A stretch of DNA of 64,000 nt, taken from assembly GCF_001422285.1 (NCBI RefSeq), contig NZ_LMMO01000003.1, forward strand, positions 449,297-513,296, read 5' to 3'. The notes under the pieces are model-generated. The model made no database searches. It saw nothing but the letters and a program-made list of their open reading frames with translations, and was not told the origin of the DNA. This stretch comes from Frigoribacterium sp. Leaf263. Lineage in GTDB: Bacteria > Actinomycetota > Actinomycetes > Actinomycetales > Microbacteriaceae. Numbering within the stretch: the stretch's first letter is position 1; each line of letters begins with the position of its first letter. Below, one piece after another: positions 25,231 to 35,119 of the stretch. A program made the position numbers and the translations under genes.

Positions 25231-25899
25231 ATGAGCACCGACGAGTCCGCCCCGACCCTCCGCGACCGCCTCCGCGAGGCGAAGGCGCCCCACCCCGACG
25301 TCCCCGCCCTCGACCCCGACGTCGCGCCCGCCGATCCGCGGGAGCTCGTGAGGGAGTGGCTGATCGAGGCCGTCGAGGCCGGCGTCCCGCAGCCCCAGGC
25401 GATGACCCTGGCGACCGTCGATGCGTCGGGTGCGCCCGCCTCGCGCGTCGTCCTGCTGAAGGACGTCGATGACGACTTCTGGTTCGCCTCGTCGTCGCTG
25501 AGCCCGAAGGGTCGGCAGATCGAGGTCGAGCCCCGCGTCGCCCTGTCGTTCTTCTGGTCCGAGCGCGGGCGGCAGATCCGCGTGACGGGCCGCGCGGTCC
25601 CCGGGTCGCGGGAGGCGAGCCGGGCGGACTTCACGTCGCGGCACCCGCAGTCGCGGGCCGTCGCCGTCGCCCTGCCGCAGAGCAGCGTGATCGCCGACCC
25701 CGAGGAGGCGCGGCGCGCCCTCGACGACGCCCGCTCGCGCATCGACGCCGACCAGGACTCCGCCCCCGACGACTGGACGGCGTACCGGGTCGAGCCCGCC
25801 TCGATCGAGTTCTGGCAGGCCACGAGCGGCCGCGATCAGGTGCGCCTGCGGTACGACCGCGAGGGCGATTCGTGGACCCGCGCCTCCCTGTGGCCCTGA
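25231..25899 (+). CDS. pdxH: Pyridoxamine 5'-phosphate oxidase
   Basis: A 222-residue FMN enzyme that oxidises pyridoxine or pyridoxamine phosphate to pyridoxal phosphate. Family blocks are PQPQAMTLATVDASGAPASRVVLLK and SPKGRQIEVEPRVALSFFW. The C-terminal RVEPASIEFWQATSGR leads to the RYDREGDSW and final SLWP ending that matches PNPOx (usually RLxP). The first two family-positions in the FMN loop are slightly diverged, so a PNPOx-like flavin oxidase is possible, but the C-terminal motif favours the true enzyme. ATG 25231 is the first credible start. An inverted repeat follows the gene. Confidence 0.85.
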   Translation: MSTDESAPTLRDRLREAKAPHPDVPALDPDVAPADPRELVREWLIEAVEAGVPQPQAMTLATVDASGAPASRVVLLKDVDDDFWFASSSLSPKGRQIEVEPRVALSFFWSERGRQIRVTGRAVPGSREASRADFTSRHPQSRAVAVALPQSSVIADPEEARRALDDARSRIDADQDSAPDDWTAYRVEPASIEFWQATSGRDQVRLRYDREGDSWTRASLWP

Positions 25900-25913
25900 G
25901 CATCACGTCGATC

Positions 25914-25938
25914 GCTCCGTAACGCGGAGACACGGAGC
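25914..25938 (+). repeat. Inverted repeat between pdxH and the amidotransferase gene
   Basis: GCTCCGT and ACGGAGC form a perfect 7-bp stem around an 11-base loop that itself carries CGGAG. It lacks a T-run, so it is a candidate operator or weak terminator. Confidence 0.3.
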
Positions 25939-25973
25939 TGGCGTCGCCGCCCGGGCGTGACGACGATGGGGTC

Positions 25974-26732
25974 ATGCCCTCCGAGACCCTCCACCTCGCC
26001 GTCGTCGAGGTGACCCGTCACCGCCCGCACGCCCCGCGCTACGACGCGTACGTGCAGACGATGGTGGCCCGGGTGCTCGGCGATGCGGCGCGGGGCGGGT
26101 GGACGACCGATCGCGTCGCGGCCGGCGAGCTGGGCGTCGACGCCCTGCTGGCCTCGACGGCGCGGGCCGACGCCGTGGTCGTCCTCGGCGGCGAGGACGT
26201 CTCGCCCCGCTTCTACGGCGCGTCGGGCGGCTACCCGTCGGAGGGTCCGCACCACGCCGTGGCCGACGAGGCGCAGATCGCTCTCGTGCGACGCTCCCTC
26301 GAGACCCGCACGCCCCTCCTCGGCGTCTGCCGGGGCCACCAGATCGTGTCGGTCGCCCTCGGGGGGACGCTCGAGCAGCATCTCGACGACGAGGCGGGTC
26401 TGCACCGCACCTCGGGCGTCCCGGCCGACCTGTCGATGGCCGACCACCTCGTCGCGATCGACCCCGCGAGTCGACTGGCCGGGGTGCTCGGCACCCGCGT
26501 CGTCGTCCGGAGCTCGCATCACCAGGCCATCGGACGTCCCGGTGCGGGGCTGAGGGTCGTCGCCCGGGCAGCCGACGGCGCCATCGAGGCCGTCGAGCAC
26601 GTCGAGGCGCCCATCACGGGCGTGCAGTGGCACCCGGAGGATCCGGGCGCCGACCGCGCGCAGCTGCCGGCGCTTCTGGCGCGGCTGCGCCTCGAGGCCC
26701 TGTCCGCCGGTCGGGCGTCGCGCGCCGCCTGA
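25974..26732 (+). CDS. Class I glutamine amidotransferase-like (peptidase C26, gamma-glutamyl hydrolase type)
   Basis: A 252-residue protein of the C26 group that hydrolyses gamma-glutamyl bonds, such as gamma-glutamyl-GABA hydrolase. The nucleophile elbow is LLGVCRGHQIVSVALGG (Cys near residue 119). The catalytic His is in ITGVQWHPEDPG near the end, followed by the expected acidic residue. The early block AVVLGGEDVSPRFYG is a diverged form of the family's GGGxDxxP start. No ammonia-acceptor domain is attached. It is convergent with the lipoprotein gene (25-bp gap). Confidence 0.8.
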   Translation: MPSETLHLAVVEVTRHRPHAPRYDAYVQTMVARVLGDAARGGWTTDRVAAGELGVDALLASTARADAVVVLGGEDVSPRFYGASGGYPSEGPHHAVADEAQIALVRRSLETRTPLLGVCRGHQIVSVALGGTLEQHLDDEAGLHRTSGVPADLSMADHLVAIDPASRLAGVLGTRVVVRSSHHQAIGRPGAGLRVVARAADGAIEAVEHVEAPITGVQWHPEDPGADRAQLPALLARLRLEALSAGRASRAA

Positions 26733-26757
26733 CTCCAGAGGTCGCCGGAGGCGCGGG

Positions 26758-27399
26758 TCAGCCGGTCGCGCCGCCCGCTTCGAGCGCCGCCACCACCTGC
26801 GACGCCACGGGCTCGGCCGATCCCGGCTCGACGAACGCGGTGGACTCGAGCACGACGTCGTAGGGGAGGGGGAGGAACTCCGCCCGGCCGACGCCCTGCG
26901 TCACGTCGAAGTAGCCCTCGACTCCGTACGTCGGCACCCAGTTGCTCGTCGCGACGAGCTCGTTCGCGAGGGTCGTCAGTCCGGCGTCGTCGTACTGCGC
27001 GACTCCGAGGGTGATGGTGTCCCCGGCCGTGTCGGTCCAGGCGCACAGGGTGCCGTCGGCCGCGGCGACCCGCTCGAGCGGCGTGGTCACCCCGTCGTCG
27101 TCGGCGCCCTCGGGCACGGGAGCGGGCGACAGGCCGGGGTGGGCCGCAGCGACCGTCGCCGGATCGACCAGGGCCGAGCAGTCGAGATCCACCGGCGTGC
27201 TGACCAGGGCCGGGGTCGTCGGGGTCGGGGTCGGCGTCGCGTCGCCGGGGGCGCCGGCGGTCGCGTCCTGTGACGCCGCGGCGCTCGACTCCGGTGCCGG
27301 CGCGTCGCCCGAGGTGCACGCGGCGAGCGGCAGAGCCGCGAGTCCGACGATCGCGGCCAGGGTGAGACCTCGCAGAGGAGGGCGGGTGATCGGCGTCAT
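26758..27399 (-). CDS. Putative lipoprotein of unknown function
   Basis: This protein of about 213 residues starts at ATG 27399. An in-frame GTG at 27414 would add five residues (VKMVG). The signal peptide ends in LAALPLAAC, a clear lipobox, followed by a Ser/Ala/Pro/Thr linker with a TPTPTPTTP run and a soluble domain of about 140 residues containing two Cys (LDCSALVD and TLCAWTD) that could form a disulfide. Similar DUF3558-like lipoproteins exist in actinobacteria, but I cannot assign the family firmly. It is divergent from argS, with about 100 bp shared upstream. Confidence 0.7.
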   Translation of the reverse strand: MTPITRPPLRGLTLAAIVGLAALPLAACTSGDAPAPESSAAASQDATAGAPGDATPTPTPTTPALVSTPVDLDCSALVDPATVAAAHPGLSPAPVPEGADDDGVTTPLERVAAADGTLCAWTDTAGDTITLGVAQYDDAGLTTLANELVATSNWVPTYGVEGYFDVTQGVGRAEFLPLPYDVVLESTAFVEPGSAEPVASQVVAALEAGGATG

Positions 27400-27488
27400 G
27401 CCGACCATCTTCACCGATGGCGCCCGGGGGTCGTCTCCGTCGGGGCTGCGCCGACCCGGTCGCCCGCTGATCCGCCGCCGTCAGACGG

Positions 27489-27494
27489 TAAGAT
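27489..27494 (+). promoter_or_regulatory. -10 element of argS, nearly leaderless
   Basis: TAAGAT ends eight bases before the GTG at 27503; no Shine-Dalgarno sequence lies between. Confidence 0.5.
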
Positions 27495-27502
27495 GAACCC
27501 TC

Positions 27503-29167
27503 GTGACTCCCGCCGAACTCTCCTCCTCCCTCCTCGCCGTCGTCTCGGGCGTCCTCGAGCGCCGCGGCGTCGCCGGCGAGGTCTCGGTGACCCCCGCCGA
27601 CGTCGTCCTCGAGCGTCCCCGCAACCTCGATCACGGCGACTGGACGACGAACGTGGCCATGAAGTTCGCCAAGCGGGTCGGGTCGAACCCCCGCGAGCTC
27701 GCGACCGAGATCGCCGGCGATCTCGCCGAGGTCGACGGGGTGGCCCTCGTCGACGTCGCCGGGCCGGGCTTCGTCAACATCCGCCTCGACGCCGCCGCCG
27801 CGGGCGTCCTCGCCAAGACGATCGTCGAGCAGGGCGAGGCCTTCGGGCGCGGCGACTACTACGAGGGCGTCACCATCGACCTCGAGTTCGTGTCGGCCAA
27901 CCCGACCGGCCCGATCCACCTCGGCGGGGTGCGCTGGGCCGCGGTCGGCGACAGCCTGGCCCGCGTGTTCCAGGCGCAGGGCGCCCTCGTCACCCGCGAG
28001 TACTACTTCAACGACCACGGCGGCCAGATCGACCGCTTCGCCCGCAGCCTCCTCGCCAGCGCGCTCGGCGAGCCCACCCCCGACGACGGCTACGGCGGGT
28101 CGTACATCGGCGACATCGCCGAGCGCGTCATGGCGACCGTCGACGCCGACGTGCGCGACCTCCCGCGCGACGAGGCCCAGGAGCTCTTCCGCTCGGTGGG
28201 CGTCGACTTCATGTTCGGCGACATCAAGACGTCGCTCCACGACTTCGGCGTCGACTTCGACGTCTTCTTCCACGAGAACTCGCTGCACGAGTCGCGGGCC
28301 GTCGAACGCGCCGTGGCGCGCCTCCGCGAGCTCGGCCACGTCTACGAGGCCGACGGGGCCACCTGGCTCAAGACGAGCGACTTCGGCGACGACCGCGACC
28401 GGGTGGTCATCAAGACCGACGGCGAGGCCGCGTACATCGCCGGCGATCTCGCCTACTACCTCGACAAGCGCGAGCGCGGGTTCGAGCGCAACCTCATCAT
28501 GCTCGGCGCCGACCACCACGGCTACGTCGGCCGCATGATGGCCATGTGCGCGGCCTTCGGCGACGAGCCGGGCGTCAACCTCGAGATCCTCATCGGTCAG
28601 ATGGTCAACCTGCTGCGCGACGGCGAGCCGCTCCGCATGTCCAAGCGCAACGGCACCGTCGTGACGATGGAGGACCTCGTCGACGCGGTCGGGGTCGACG
28701 CCGGGCGCTACTCGCTCGTCCGCAGCCCGGTCAACAGCTCGATCGACATCGATCTCGACCTGCTGACCCGCCGCAGCAACGACAACCCGGTCTTCTACGT
28801 CCAGTACGCGCACGCCCGCACACGCGCCGTGGCCCGGAACGCGGAGGCCGCCGGCGTCACGCGAGACGCCTTCGACGCCTCGCTGCTCTCGCACCCGACC
28901 GAGGCGGCCCTGCTCGGCGCGCTCGCCGAGCTGCCTCGCGTCGTGCGTCAGGCGGCGGAGCTGCGCGAGCCCCACCGCGTGGCCCGGTACGTCGAAGAGC
29001 TGGCGGGCACCTACCACCGGTGGTACGACTCGTGTCGGGTCACCCCTCTCGGCGACGAGGCCATCACCGATCTGCACCGCACGCGGCTCTGGCTGAACGA
29101 GGCCGCGGGCCAGGTCATCCGCAACGGGCTCGGTCTGCTCGGCGTCTCGGCCCCGGACCGCATGTGA
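27503..29167 (+). CDS. argS: Arginyl-tRNA synthetase
   Basis: A 554-residue class I aminoacyl-tRNA synthetase that charges tRNA-Arg. The HIGH-type motif reads [20 protein letters not shown]; the HLGG form is known in actinobacterial ArgS (for example HIGG in Mycobacterium). The KMSKS-type loop is [15 protein letters not shown] near residue 380. The N-terminal arginyl additional domain and the DALR-type anticodon domain ([17 protein letters not shown]) are present. The start is GTG 27503 just after a -10 element. It is the first gene of a long operon-like run into lysA and the threonine genes, and its stop overlaps the next start. Confidence 0.97.
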   Translation: MTPAELSSSLLAVVSGVLERRGVAGEVSVTPADVVLERPRNLDHGDWTTNVAMKFAKRVGSNPRELATEIAGDLAEVDGVALVDVAGPGFVNIRLDAAAAGVLAKTIVEQGEAFGRGDYYEGVTIDLEFVSANPTGPIHLGGVRWAAVGDSLARVFQAQGALVTREYYFNDHGGQIDRFARSLLASALGEPTPDDGYGGSYIGDIAERVMATVDADVRDLPRDEAQELFRSVGVDFMFGDIKTSLHDFGVDFDVFFHENSLHESRAVERAVARLRELGHVYEADGATWLKTSDFGDDRDRVVIKTDGEAAYIAGDLAYYLDKRERGFERNLIMLGADHHGYVGRMMAMCAAFGDEPGVNLEILIGQMVNLLRDGEPLRMSKRNGTVVTMEDLVDAVGVDAGRYSLVRSPVNSSIDIDLDLLTRRSNDNPVFYVQYAHARTRAVARNAEAAGVTRDAFDASLLSHPTEAALLGALAELPRVVRQAAELREPHRVARYVEELAGTYHRWYDSCRVTPLGDEAITDLHRTRLWLNEAAGQVIRNGLGLLGVSAPDRM

Positions 29168-29931
29168 GCGCGCTCGACGAGACCTTCGCCGAGCAGCCGG
29201 TCCGACCGCGCAAGAGACGTCGTCGCGGCGTCGCGCTCGTCGCCGTGCTGGCTTTCGTGGTCATGCTGGTCATCATCGCGGTGGTGGCGGACGTCGTGAC
29301 GCGGGCCGTCATCGAGGACCGCGCGTCGGTCCAGGTCGAAGAGACCTCGGGGGTCGACGACGTCGCGGTCGACATCCACGGCCTGTCGGTCCTGTGGCAG
29401 CTCTCCCGGGGGACCCTCGACTCGGTGACGCTTGCGTCCGGGTCGGCGAGCGACCCGGTGAGCTTCCGGGTCGACGTCGCCGATGTGCCGACCGACCTGG
29501 CGGGCCCGACGGGGGCCGTCGTGGGCACGGTCTCCGTCGACGCCGCCACGGTCAACCGCCTCGAGGGCATCGAGGACTCCGGAGGCACGGTGTCCTTCGA
29601 CGACGGCCAGGTCACCTACCAGAAGACCTTCACGATCCCGATCGTCGGCGACGTGCCGGTCGACGTCTCCGCGTCGCCGACCGTGGCCGACGCCGGCCGG
29701 GCGATCTCCTTCTCTCCGACGGCGGCGTCGTTGCCCGACACGTCGATCCGGCTCGATCTGACGCGGTTCCTCGGCGACTTCGCCACCACCGTCTGCGTCG
29801 CCGAGTACCTGCCGGCCGACTCCGCCATCACCGGGGTCGACGTCACGACCGACCGCGCTTCGATCGACCTCTCGTCGCCCGGCCTCGACCTGTCGGAGCC
29901 GCTCCTCGACGACGAGGCCTCCTGCTCGTGA
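29164..29931 (+). CDS. LmeA-family (DUF2993) phospholipid-binding-like protein
   Basis: A 255-residue single-pass protein. A basic cytoplasmic start (RPRKRRRRG) is followed by one membrane helix ([20 protein letters not shown], residues about 24-43), and the rest is beta-rich extracytoplasmic sequence with [22 protein letters not shown], typical of DUF2993/LmeA. Mycobacterial LmeA binds phospholipid and affects cell-wall lipoglycan elongation; whether this one does the same is inference. The GTG at 29164 overlaps the argS stop, coupling it to argS as in related genomes. Confidence 0.75.
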   Translation: MSALDETFAEQPVRPRKRRRRGVALVAVLAFVVMLVIIAVVADVVTRAVIEDRASVQVEETSGVDDVAVDIHGLSVLWQLSRGTLDSVTLASGSASDPVSFRVDVADVPTDLAGPTGAVVGTVSVDAATVNRLEGIEDSGGTVSFDDGQVTYQKTFTIPIVGDVPVDVSASPTVADAGRAISFSPTAASLPDTSIRLDLTRFLGDFATTVCVAEYLPADSAITGVDVTTDRASIDLSSPGLDLSEPLLDDEASCS

Positions 29932-29972
29932 CGGCGGAGGGCCCGGTGGCATGACGCCGGCGTCGCCGTCGC

Positions 29973-29978
29973 TAGGCT
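29973..29978 (+). promoter_or_regulatory. -10 element of lysA
   Basis: TAGGCT with a weak ATGACG -35 (29951-29956) 16 bases upstream. The predicted start of transcription is near 29985, leaving a leader of about 30 bases with GAGG before the GTG at 30017. Confidence 0.45.
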
Positions 29979-30016
29979 CAGAACAGTCCCCGTCGTCCCC
30001 CCGAACCGAGGTGCCC

Positions 30017-31417
30017 GTGTCGTCGAACCCCCTCGCCCCCGCCTGGCTGCGGGTGCCGGTCGAGCCGAACGCCCTCGACGCCTCGGTCTGGTCACGGACG
30101 GCGGGCCGAGACGACTCGGGGGAGATCGTCATCGGCGGCGTGTCCGCCCGCGATCTGGCATCCCGCCACGGCACTCCGCTCTACGTCGTCGACGAGGCCG
30201 ACGCGCGGGGGCGGGCCGCCGAGGCCGTCGAGTCGTTCCGCCGCGAGTTCGGCCGCATCGGCACGACCGTGTCGGTCTACTACGCAGCCAAGGCGTTCCT
30301 CTCCGTCGAGGTGGCCCGATGGGTGTCCGCTGCCGGCATGCGCATCGACATCTGCACGGGCGGTGAGTTCGCGGTCGCCCGCGCGGCCGGCGTCGAGGCC
30401 GCCCGGATGGGCTTCCACGGCAACAACAAGTCGCTCGGCGAGATCGACCGGACCGTGGGCGAGGGCATCGGCGTCATCGTCCTCGACAACGCCGACGAGG
30501 TCGCCCGCGTCGCGGACGCCGCCGACCGGCACGGCGTGGTCCAGGCCGTCCGGCTGCGCGTCAACTCGGGCGTGCACGCGTCGACGCACGAGTACCTCGC
30601 CACGGCCCGCGAAGACCAGAAGTTCGGCGTGCCCCTCGCCGACGCCGCGGGGGTCGTCGCCGCCGTACGCGACCGCTCATCGCTCCGATTCCTCGGTCTC
30701 CACTCGCACATCGGCTCGCAGATCTTCGGCAGCGACGGCTTCGCCGAGGCGGCGTCGCGACTGCTGGCGGTGCACGCCGACCTCCTGCGCGACGGGGACG
30801 TGCCCGAGCTCAACCTCGGGGGCGGCTTCGGCATCGCGTACACGAGCGCCGACGACTCCCGGCCGATCGCCGAGCTCGCGGCCGCGCTGGCCGACATCGT
30901 CGACGAGGAGTGCCGTCGTCTCGGCATCCCCGTCCCCGTCATGGCCGTCGAACCGGGTCGCTCGATCATCGGGCCGTCGGGCACGACGCTCTACGAGGTC
31001 GGCACCATCAAAGACGTGCTCGTCACCTCCGACGACGGCGCGAGTCAGGCCGTCCGTCGCTACGTGAGCGTCGACGGCGGCATGAGCGACAACGCGCGCA
31101 CGGCCCTCTACGGAGCCGACTACTCCGTCTCGATCGCGAACCGCGCCTCCTCGGCCGACCCGGTGCTCGTGCGCGTCGCGGGCAAGCACTGCGAGAGCGG
31201 CGACCTCGTCGTCCTGGCCGACTACCTGCCCGGCGACGTGGCCCCGGGCGACCTCGTCGGCGTCCCCGCCACGGGCGCCTACTGCTGGAGTCTCGCGAGC
31301 AACTACAACCACGTCGGACGACCGCCGGTGGTGGCCGTCGTCGACGGGCAGTCACGGGTCATCGTCCGGGGCGAGACCGAGGCCGACCTGCTCGCCCGTG
31401 ACGCCGGTCTCTCCTGA
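30017..31417 (+). CDS. lysA: Diaminopimelate decarboxylase
   Basis: A 466-residue PLP enzyme catalysing the last step of lysine synthesis (meso-diaminopimelate to lysine). The alanine-racemase-fold barrel holds the PLP lysine in [11 protein letters not shown], then [23 protein letters not shown] and VEPGRSIIG. The C-terminal catalytic Cys is in [11 protein letters not shown], with the final [12 protein letters not shown] block. GTG 30017 has GAGG five bases upstream; an in-frame GTG six bases earlier and an ATG at 29951 are alternatives. It lies between argS and the threonine genes, and lysine and threonine share the aspartate pathway. Confidence 0.95.
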   Translation: MSSNPLAPAWLRVPVEPNALDASVWSRTAGRDDSGEIVIGGVSARDLASRHGTPLYVVDEADARGRAAEAVESFRREFGRIGTTVSVYYAAKAFLSVEVARWVSAAGMRIDICTGGEFAVARAAGVEAARMGFHGNNKSLGEIDRTVGEGIGVIVLDNADEVARVADAADRHGVVQAVRLRVNSGVHASTHEYLATAREDQKFGVPLADAAGVVAAVRDRSSLRFLGLHSHIGSQIFGSDGFAEAASRLLAVHADLLRDGDVPELNLGGGFGIAYTSADDSRPIAELAAALADIVDEECRRLGIPVPVMAVEPGRSIIGPSGTTLYEVGTIKDVLVTSDDGASQAVRRYVSVDGGMSDNARTALYGADYSVSIANRASSADPVLVRVAGKHCESGDLVVLADYLPGDVAPGDLVGVPATGAYCWSLASNYNHVGRPPVVAVVDGQSRVIVRGETEADLLARDAGLS

Positions 31418-31457
31418 CCTCGTCGACCCCTCCGCCCCGCCCTTCCTCCCCGACCAG

Positions 31458-31475
31458 GGTCCGCCGACGCGGACC
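31458..31475 (+). other. Hairpin in the leader of hom
   Basis: GGTCCGC and GCGGACC form a 7-bp perfect stem with a CGAC loop, 22 bases before the hom start. There is no T-run; it may affect mRNA stability or be a weak attenuator. Confidence 0.3.
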
Positions 31476-31496
31476 AGCCCATGAGAACGGAAAGCC

Positions 31497-32831
31497 ATGA
31501 TCGAATACCGCAACGTGAGGGTCGCTCTGCTGGGCGCCGGATCGGTGGGGTCCCAGGTGGCCCGGTTGCTCCTCGAGCAGGCCGACGACCTCGCGGGCCG
31601 TGCCGGCGCGGGACTCGAGCTCGTCGGCATCGGCGTCCGCGACGTCGACGCGCGTCGCGACGTCGACCTCCCGCGCGAGCTCCTGACCACCGACATCGAG
31701 TCGCTCATCCTCGGAGCCGACATCGTCGTCGAGCTCATGGGCGGCATCGAACCGGCGCGCAGCTACGTCCTGAAGGCCCTCGGGTCGGGGGCCGACGTCG
31801 TCACGGGCAACAAGGCGCTCCTCGCCAGTCACGGGCCCGAGCTCTTCGAGGCGGCCGAGCAGGTCGGGGCCCAGCTGTACTACGAGGCGGCGGTGGCCGG
31901 CGCGATCCCGATCATCCGCCCGCTGCGCGACAGCCTGGCCGGCGATCGGATCGTCCGCATCATGGGCATCGTCAACGGCACCACGAACTTCATCCTCGAC
32001 CGCATGGACACCGACGGCGACACGCTCGAGGCGGCGCTGGCGACCGCGACCGAGCTGGGGTACGCCGAGGCGGACCCGACGGCCGACATCGAGGGGTACG
32101 ACGCGGCCCAGAAGGCCGCCATCCTCGCGAGCCTCGCCTTCCACACCACGGTCCCGCTCTCGGCGGTCCATCGCGAGGGGATCACCCGCGTCACCCACGA
32201 GCAGGTCGTCGCCGCCCGCAAGGCCGGCTACGTCGTGAAGATCCTCGCCATCTGCGAGCGGCTCGTCGACTCCGAGGGCGTCGAGGGCGTCAGCGCGCGC
32301 GTCTACCCCGCGCTCGTGCCCCTCGGTCATCCGCTGGCCGCCGTGCACGGGGCCAAGAACGCCGTCTTCGTCGAGGCGGAGGCAGCGGGCGACCTGATGT
32401 TCTACGGCGCCGGCGCCGGCGGGATCGAGACGGCGTCCGCCGTGCTCGGCGACCTCGTCTCCGCGGCCAGGAGGCACGTCATCGGCGGCCCGGGCGTCGC
32501 GGAGTCCACGCACGCCAACCTCCCGGTGCTGCCCATCGGCCAGGTCACCACGCGTTACCAGATCACGCTCGACGTTGCCGACCAGCCCGGCGTGCTGGCC
32601 GAGGTCGCCGGCGTCCTCAGCCACCACGGAGTGAGCGTCCACAGCGTCGAGCAGACCGGGGGAGTCCGGCCGGACGCGGAGCGCGGCGACGACGCGACCC
32701 CGGCCACCGCTACTCTGATCATCGGCACGCACCGTGCGCTGGAGTCCTCACTCGCGGCGACGGTCGAGGCCTTGGAGGAATCACCGGTCGTGAACACCGT
32801 CACGAGCGTCCTGAGAGTCGAAGGAGCCTGA
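31497..32831 (+). CDS. hom: Homoserine dehydrogenase
   Basis: A 444-residue NAD(P)-dependent enzyme reducing aspartate semialdehyde to homoserine. The Rossmann motif is [17 protein letters not shown]. The substrate region holds [25 protein letters not shown] and [11 protein letters not shown], and the C-terminal ACT domain ([19 protein letters not shown]) is the likely threonine feedback site. The start ATG 31497 has GGAAAG seven bases upstream. The stop and the thrC start overlap (TGATG), and thrB follows with a 4-bp overlap, so hom-thrC-thrB is one coupled unit. Confidence 0.96.
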   Translation: MIEYRNVRVALLGAGSVGSQVARLLLEQADDLAGRAGAGLELVGIGVRDVDARRDVDLPRELLTTDIESLILGADIVVELMGGIEPARSYVLKALGSGADVVTGNKALLASHGPELFEAAEQVGAQLYYEAAVAGAIPIIRPLRDSLAGDRIVRIMGIVNGTTNFILDRMDTDGDTLEAALATATELGYAEADPTADIEGYDAAQKAAILASLAFHTTVPLSAVHREGITRVTHEQVVAARKAGYVVKILAICERLVDSEGVEGVSARVYPALVPLGHPLAAVHGAKNAVFVEAEAAGDLMFYGAGAGGIETASAVLGDLVSAARRHVIGGPGVAESTHANLPVLPIGQVTTRYQITLDVADQPGVLAEVAGVLSHHGVSVHSVEQTGGVRPDAERGDDATPATATLIIGTHRALESSLAATVEALEESPVVNTVTSVLRVEGA

Positions 32832-33913
32832 TGGCCCACCAGTGGCAGGGTGTCCTGCGCGAATACGCCGACCGTCTCGACATCAGCGAGGCCACGCCGA
32901 TCGTCACCCTCGGCGAGGGCGGAACGCCTCTCATCCCGGCACCGGCCCTCTCGAACCGGACGGGAGCGAAGGTCTTCGTCAAGTACGAGGGCATGAACCC
33001 GACGGGTTCGTTCAAGGACCGCGGCATGACGATGGCCATCTCGAAGGCCGTCGAGCACGGTGCGAAGGCCGTCATCTGCGCCTCGACGGGCAACACGTCC
33101 GCCTCGGCCGCCGCCTACGCGGCCCACGCCGGCATCACGGCCGCGGTGCTCGTGCCCGAGGGCAAGATCGCGATGGGCAAGCTGAGCCAGGCCGTCGCCC
33201 ACGACGGTCAGCTGCTGCAGATCCAGGGCAACTTCGACGACTGCCTCGACATCGCTCGCGACCTCGCCGAGAACTACCCCGTCCACCTGGTCAACTCAGT
33301 GAACAACGACCGCATCGAGGGCCAGAAGACCGCGGCCTTCGAGGTCGTGGACGTCCTGGGCGACGCCCCGGACTTCCACTTCATCCCCGTCGGCAACGCC
33401 GGCAACTACACCGCCTACACGAGGGGCTACCGCGAGGACGTCGAGGCCGGTCGGTCGACGCGACTGCCGCGCATGTTCGGGTTCCAGGCCGCCGGGTCCG
33501 CCCCGATCGTCGCAGGCGAGGTCGTCAGGTCCCCCGAGACGATCGCCAGCGCCATCCGCATCGGCAACCCGGCGTCCTGGCAGCTCGCGCTCGAGGCCCG
33601 AGACCTGACGGACGGCTGGTTCGGCGCCATCACCGACGAGGCCATCCTCGCCGCTCAGAAGATCCTCAGCGCCGAGGTCGGCGTGTTCGTCGAGCCGGCG
33701 TCGGCGATCAGCGTGGCCGGTCTCCTCGAGCGCGCCGACGCCGGCGTCGTGCCCGCGGGATCGACCGTCGTGCTGACGGTCACCGGTCACGGCCTCAAGG
33801 ACCCGCAGTGGGCCCTCCGCCGGGCGGACGGCTCGACGGTCGAGCCGACGGTCGTCGCGAGCGACACGGCTCGCGTGGCCGAGGTGCTCGGGCTCGTCCC
33901 GGCATCTGCATGA
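32831..33913 (+). CDS. thrC: Threonine synthase
   Basis: A 360-residue PLP enzyme converting phosphohomoserine to threonine. It is the compact actinobacterial type: TPLIPAPAL near the start, the PLP lysine in [14 protein letters not shown] (residue about 62), the phosphate loop [11 protein letters not shown], and the final [12 protein letters not shown] block. Its ATG overlaps the hom stop and its stop overlaps the thrB start, so stoichiometry is probably coupled. Confidence 0.96.
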   Translation: MAHQWQGVLREYADRLDISEATPIVTLGEGGTPLIPAPALSNRTGAKVFVKYEGMNPTGSFKDRGMTMAISKAVEHGAKAVICASTGNTSASAAAYAAHAGITAAVLVPEGKIAMGKLSQAVAHDGQLLQIQGNFDDCLDIARDLAENYPVHLVNSVNNDRIEGQKTAAFEVVDVLGDAPDFHFIPVGNAGNYTAYTRGYREDVEAGRSTRLPRMFGFQAAGSAPIVAGEVVRSPETIASAIRIGNPASWQLALEARDLTDGWFGAITDEAILAAQKILSAEVGVFVEPASAISVAGLLERADAGVVPAGSTVVLTVTGHGLKDPQWALRRADGSTVEPTVVASDTARVAEVLGLVPASA

Positions 33914-34863
33914 CCTCCGCTCCGACCGAGAGGTCGGTTCTCGTCAGGGTCCCCGCGACATCGGCCAACCTCGGCCCGGGCTTCGACACGCTCGGTCTGG
34001 CACTGTCGCTCTACGACGAGCTGGTGGTGACGGCGACGTCCGGCAGCGGCGTCGAGGTGCACGTGTCCGGTGTCGGCGCCGGCGAGGTGCCGACGGACGA
34101 GTCGCACCTCGTGGTCCGTTCGATCGCGGCCGCGTACGCCTCGGTGGGTCGCGACCTGCCGGGGCTCCGGCTCTCCGCTCGGAACGTCATCCCCCACGGC
34201 CGCGGACTCGGCTCGTCCGCGGCGGCCATCGTGGCCGGTGTCATGGCCGCCAAGGGTCTGCTCGAGGGAGAGGTCGAGTTCTCGTCGTCCGACCTGCTCG
34301 CTCTCGCCGCCGAGCTCGAGGGGCATCCGGACAACGTCGCGCCCGCGCTCTTCGGCGGGCTCACGATCGCCTGGACGACGTCCACGGGTCCCGCCCATAA
34401 GCGGCTGCTGGTGCACCGGGGGGTCTCGCCCGTGGTGTTCGTCCCCGAGACGACCCTCTCGACCAAGCTCGCCCGGAGCCTCCAGCCCGCGTCGGTGCCG
34501 CATGAGGACGCGACGTTCAACGTGTCCCGCTCGGCCCTGCTCGTCGCGGCGCTCGTGCAGAGCCCCGAGCTGCTCCACGCCGCGACCGAGGATCGGCTCC
34601 ACCAGAGCTATCGGGCGAGCGCGATGCCCGAGACCGACGCCCTCATCCGACTCCTCCGCGACGCGGGTCTGGCCGCCGTCGTCTCGGGGGCCGGGCCGTC
34701 GCTCCTGGTGCTCGGCAGCGACCCCGCGCAACGCCTGTTCGCCGCCGATCTGGTGGCCGAGCACGGCGTCTCGGAGTGGCGTGCGTTGATGCTGGCCGTC
34801 GATCTCAAAGGTGCTACAGTCGTAGCGCACCCGGTAGAAAACTCAGATTTCCTGGGCATCTAG
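33910..34863 (+). CDS. thrB: Homoserine kinase
   Basis: A 317-residue GHMP-family kinase phosphorylating homoserine before ThrC. Motif 1 is [19 protein letters not shown] and the GHMP ATP-loop is [17 protein letters not shown] (residues about 94-110). Motif 3 appears as [13 protein letters not shown]. The ATG at 33910 overlaps the thrC stop. The promoter and start of the rho leader lie within the last 50 codons of this gene, so the genes are packed but separately controlled. Confidence 0.96.
   Translation: MTSAPTERSVLVRVPATSANLGPGFDTLGLALSLYDELVVTATSGSGVEVHVSGVGAGEVPTDESHLVVRSIAAAYASVGRDLPGLRLSARNVIPHGRGLGSSAAAIVAGVMAAKGLLEGEVEFSSSDLLALAAELEGHPDNVAPALFGGLTIAWTTSTGPAHKRLLVHRGVSPVVFVPETTLSTKLARSLQPASVPHEDATFNVSRSALLVAALVQSPELLHAATEDRLHQSYRASAMPETDALIRLLRDAGLAAVVSGAGPSLLVLGSDPAQRLFAADLVAEHGVSEWRALMLAVDLKGATVVAHPVENSDFLGI
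34812..34820 (+). promoter_or_regulatory. Extended -10 promoter of rho inside thrB
   Basis: TGCTACAGT is an extended -10 (TGn plus TACAGT) within the end of thrB. From here the rho transcript would carry a leader of about 290 bases. A -35 of good quality was not found, which an extended -10 tolerates. Confidence 0.5.
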
Positions 34864-35024
34864 CACCGCTCGACCAGCTCTCCGACGACCTCAGGTCGAC
34901 GCAGTCCGACTCGGGCCCGCATGGGGTTCCACGTCGTCGAGTCCCCGGGTCGCAACCATCCCGTAGTGCACATCTAGCAGTGCCCGTCTGCCGATCCGGC
35001 AGCCGTGCACCGCACCTCCGAGAT

Positions 35025-35057
35025 CCTCTCCTGCAGCACAGTCCTGCAGGCGAGAGG
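35025..35057 (+). other. Large hairpin in the rho leader
   Basis: CCTCT plus CCTGCAG pair with CTGCAGG, then AGAGG after a CG bulge, with a 7-base loop. It is about 63 bases upstream of the rho start and is the strongest structure in the leader. Confidence 0.55.
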
Positions 35058-35059
35058 CA

Positions 35060-35100
35060 GCGGGGTGTGAGCAGCTCTGCCCCGCCGTTCCGTGCGGGGG
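35060..35100 (+). other. Two mutually exclusive stems before the rho ribosome-binding site
   Basis: GCGGGG (35060-35065) can pair with CCCCGC (35080-35085), or that same CCCCGC can pair with GCGGGG (35094-35099). The second stem ends five bases before AAAGGA (35105-35110), so it could change exposure of the rho ribosome-binding site. Confidence 0.45.
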
Positions 35101-35119
35101 AGCGAAAGGAACCCATCCA

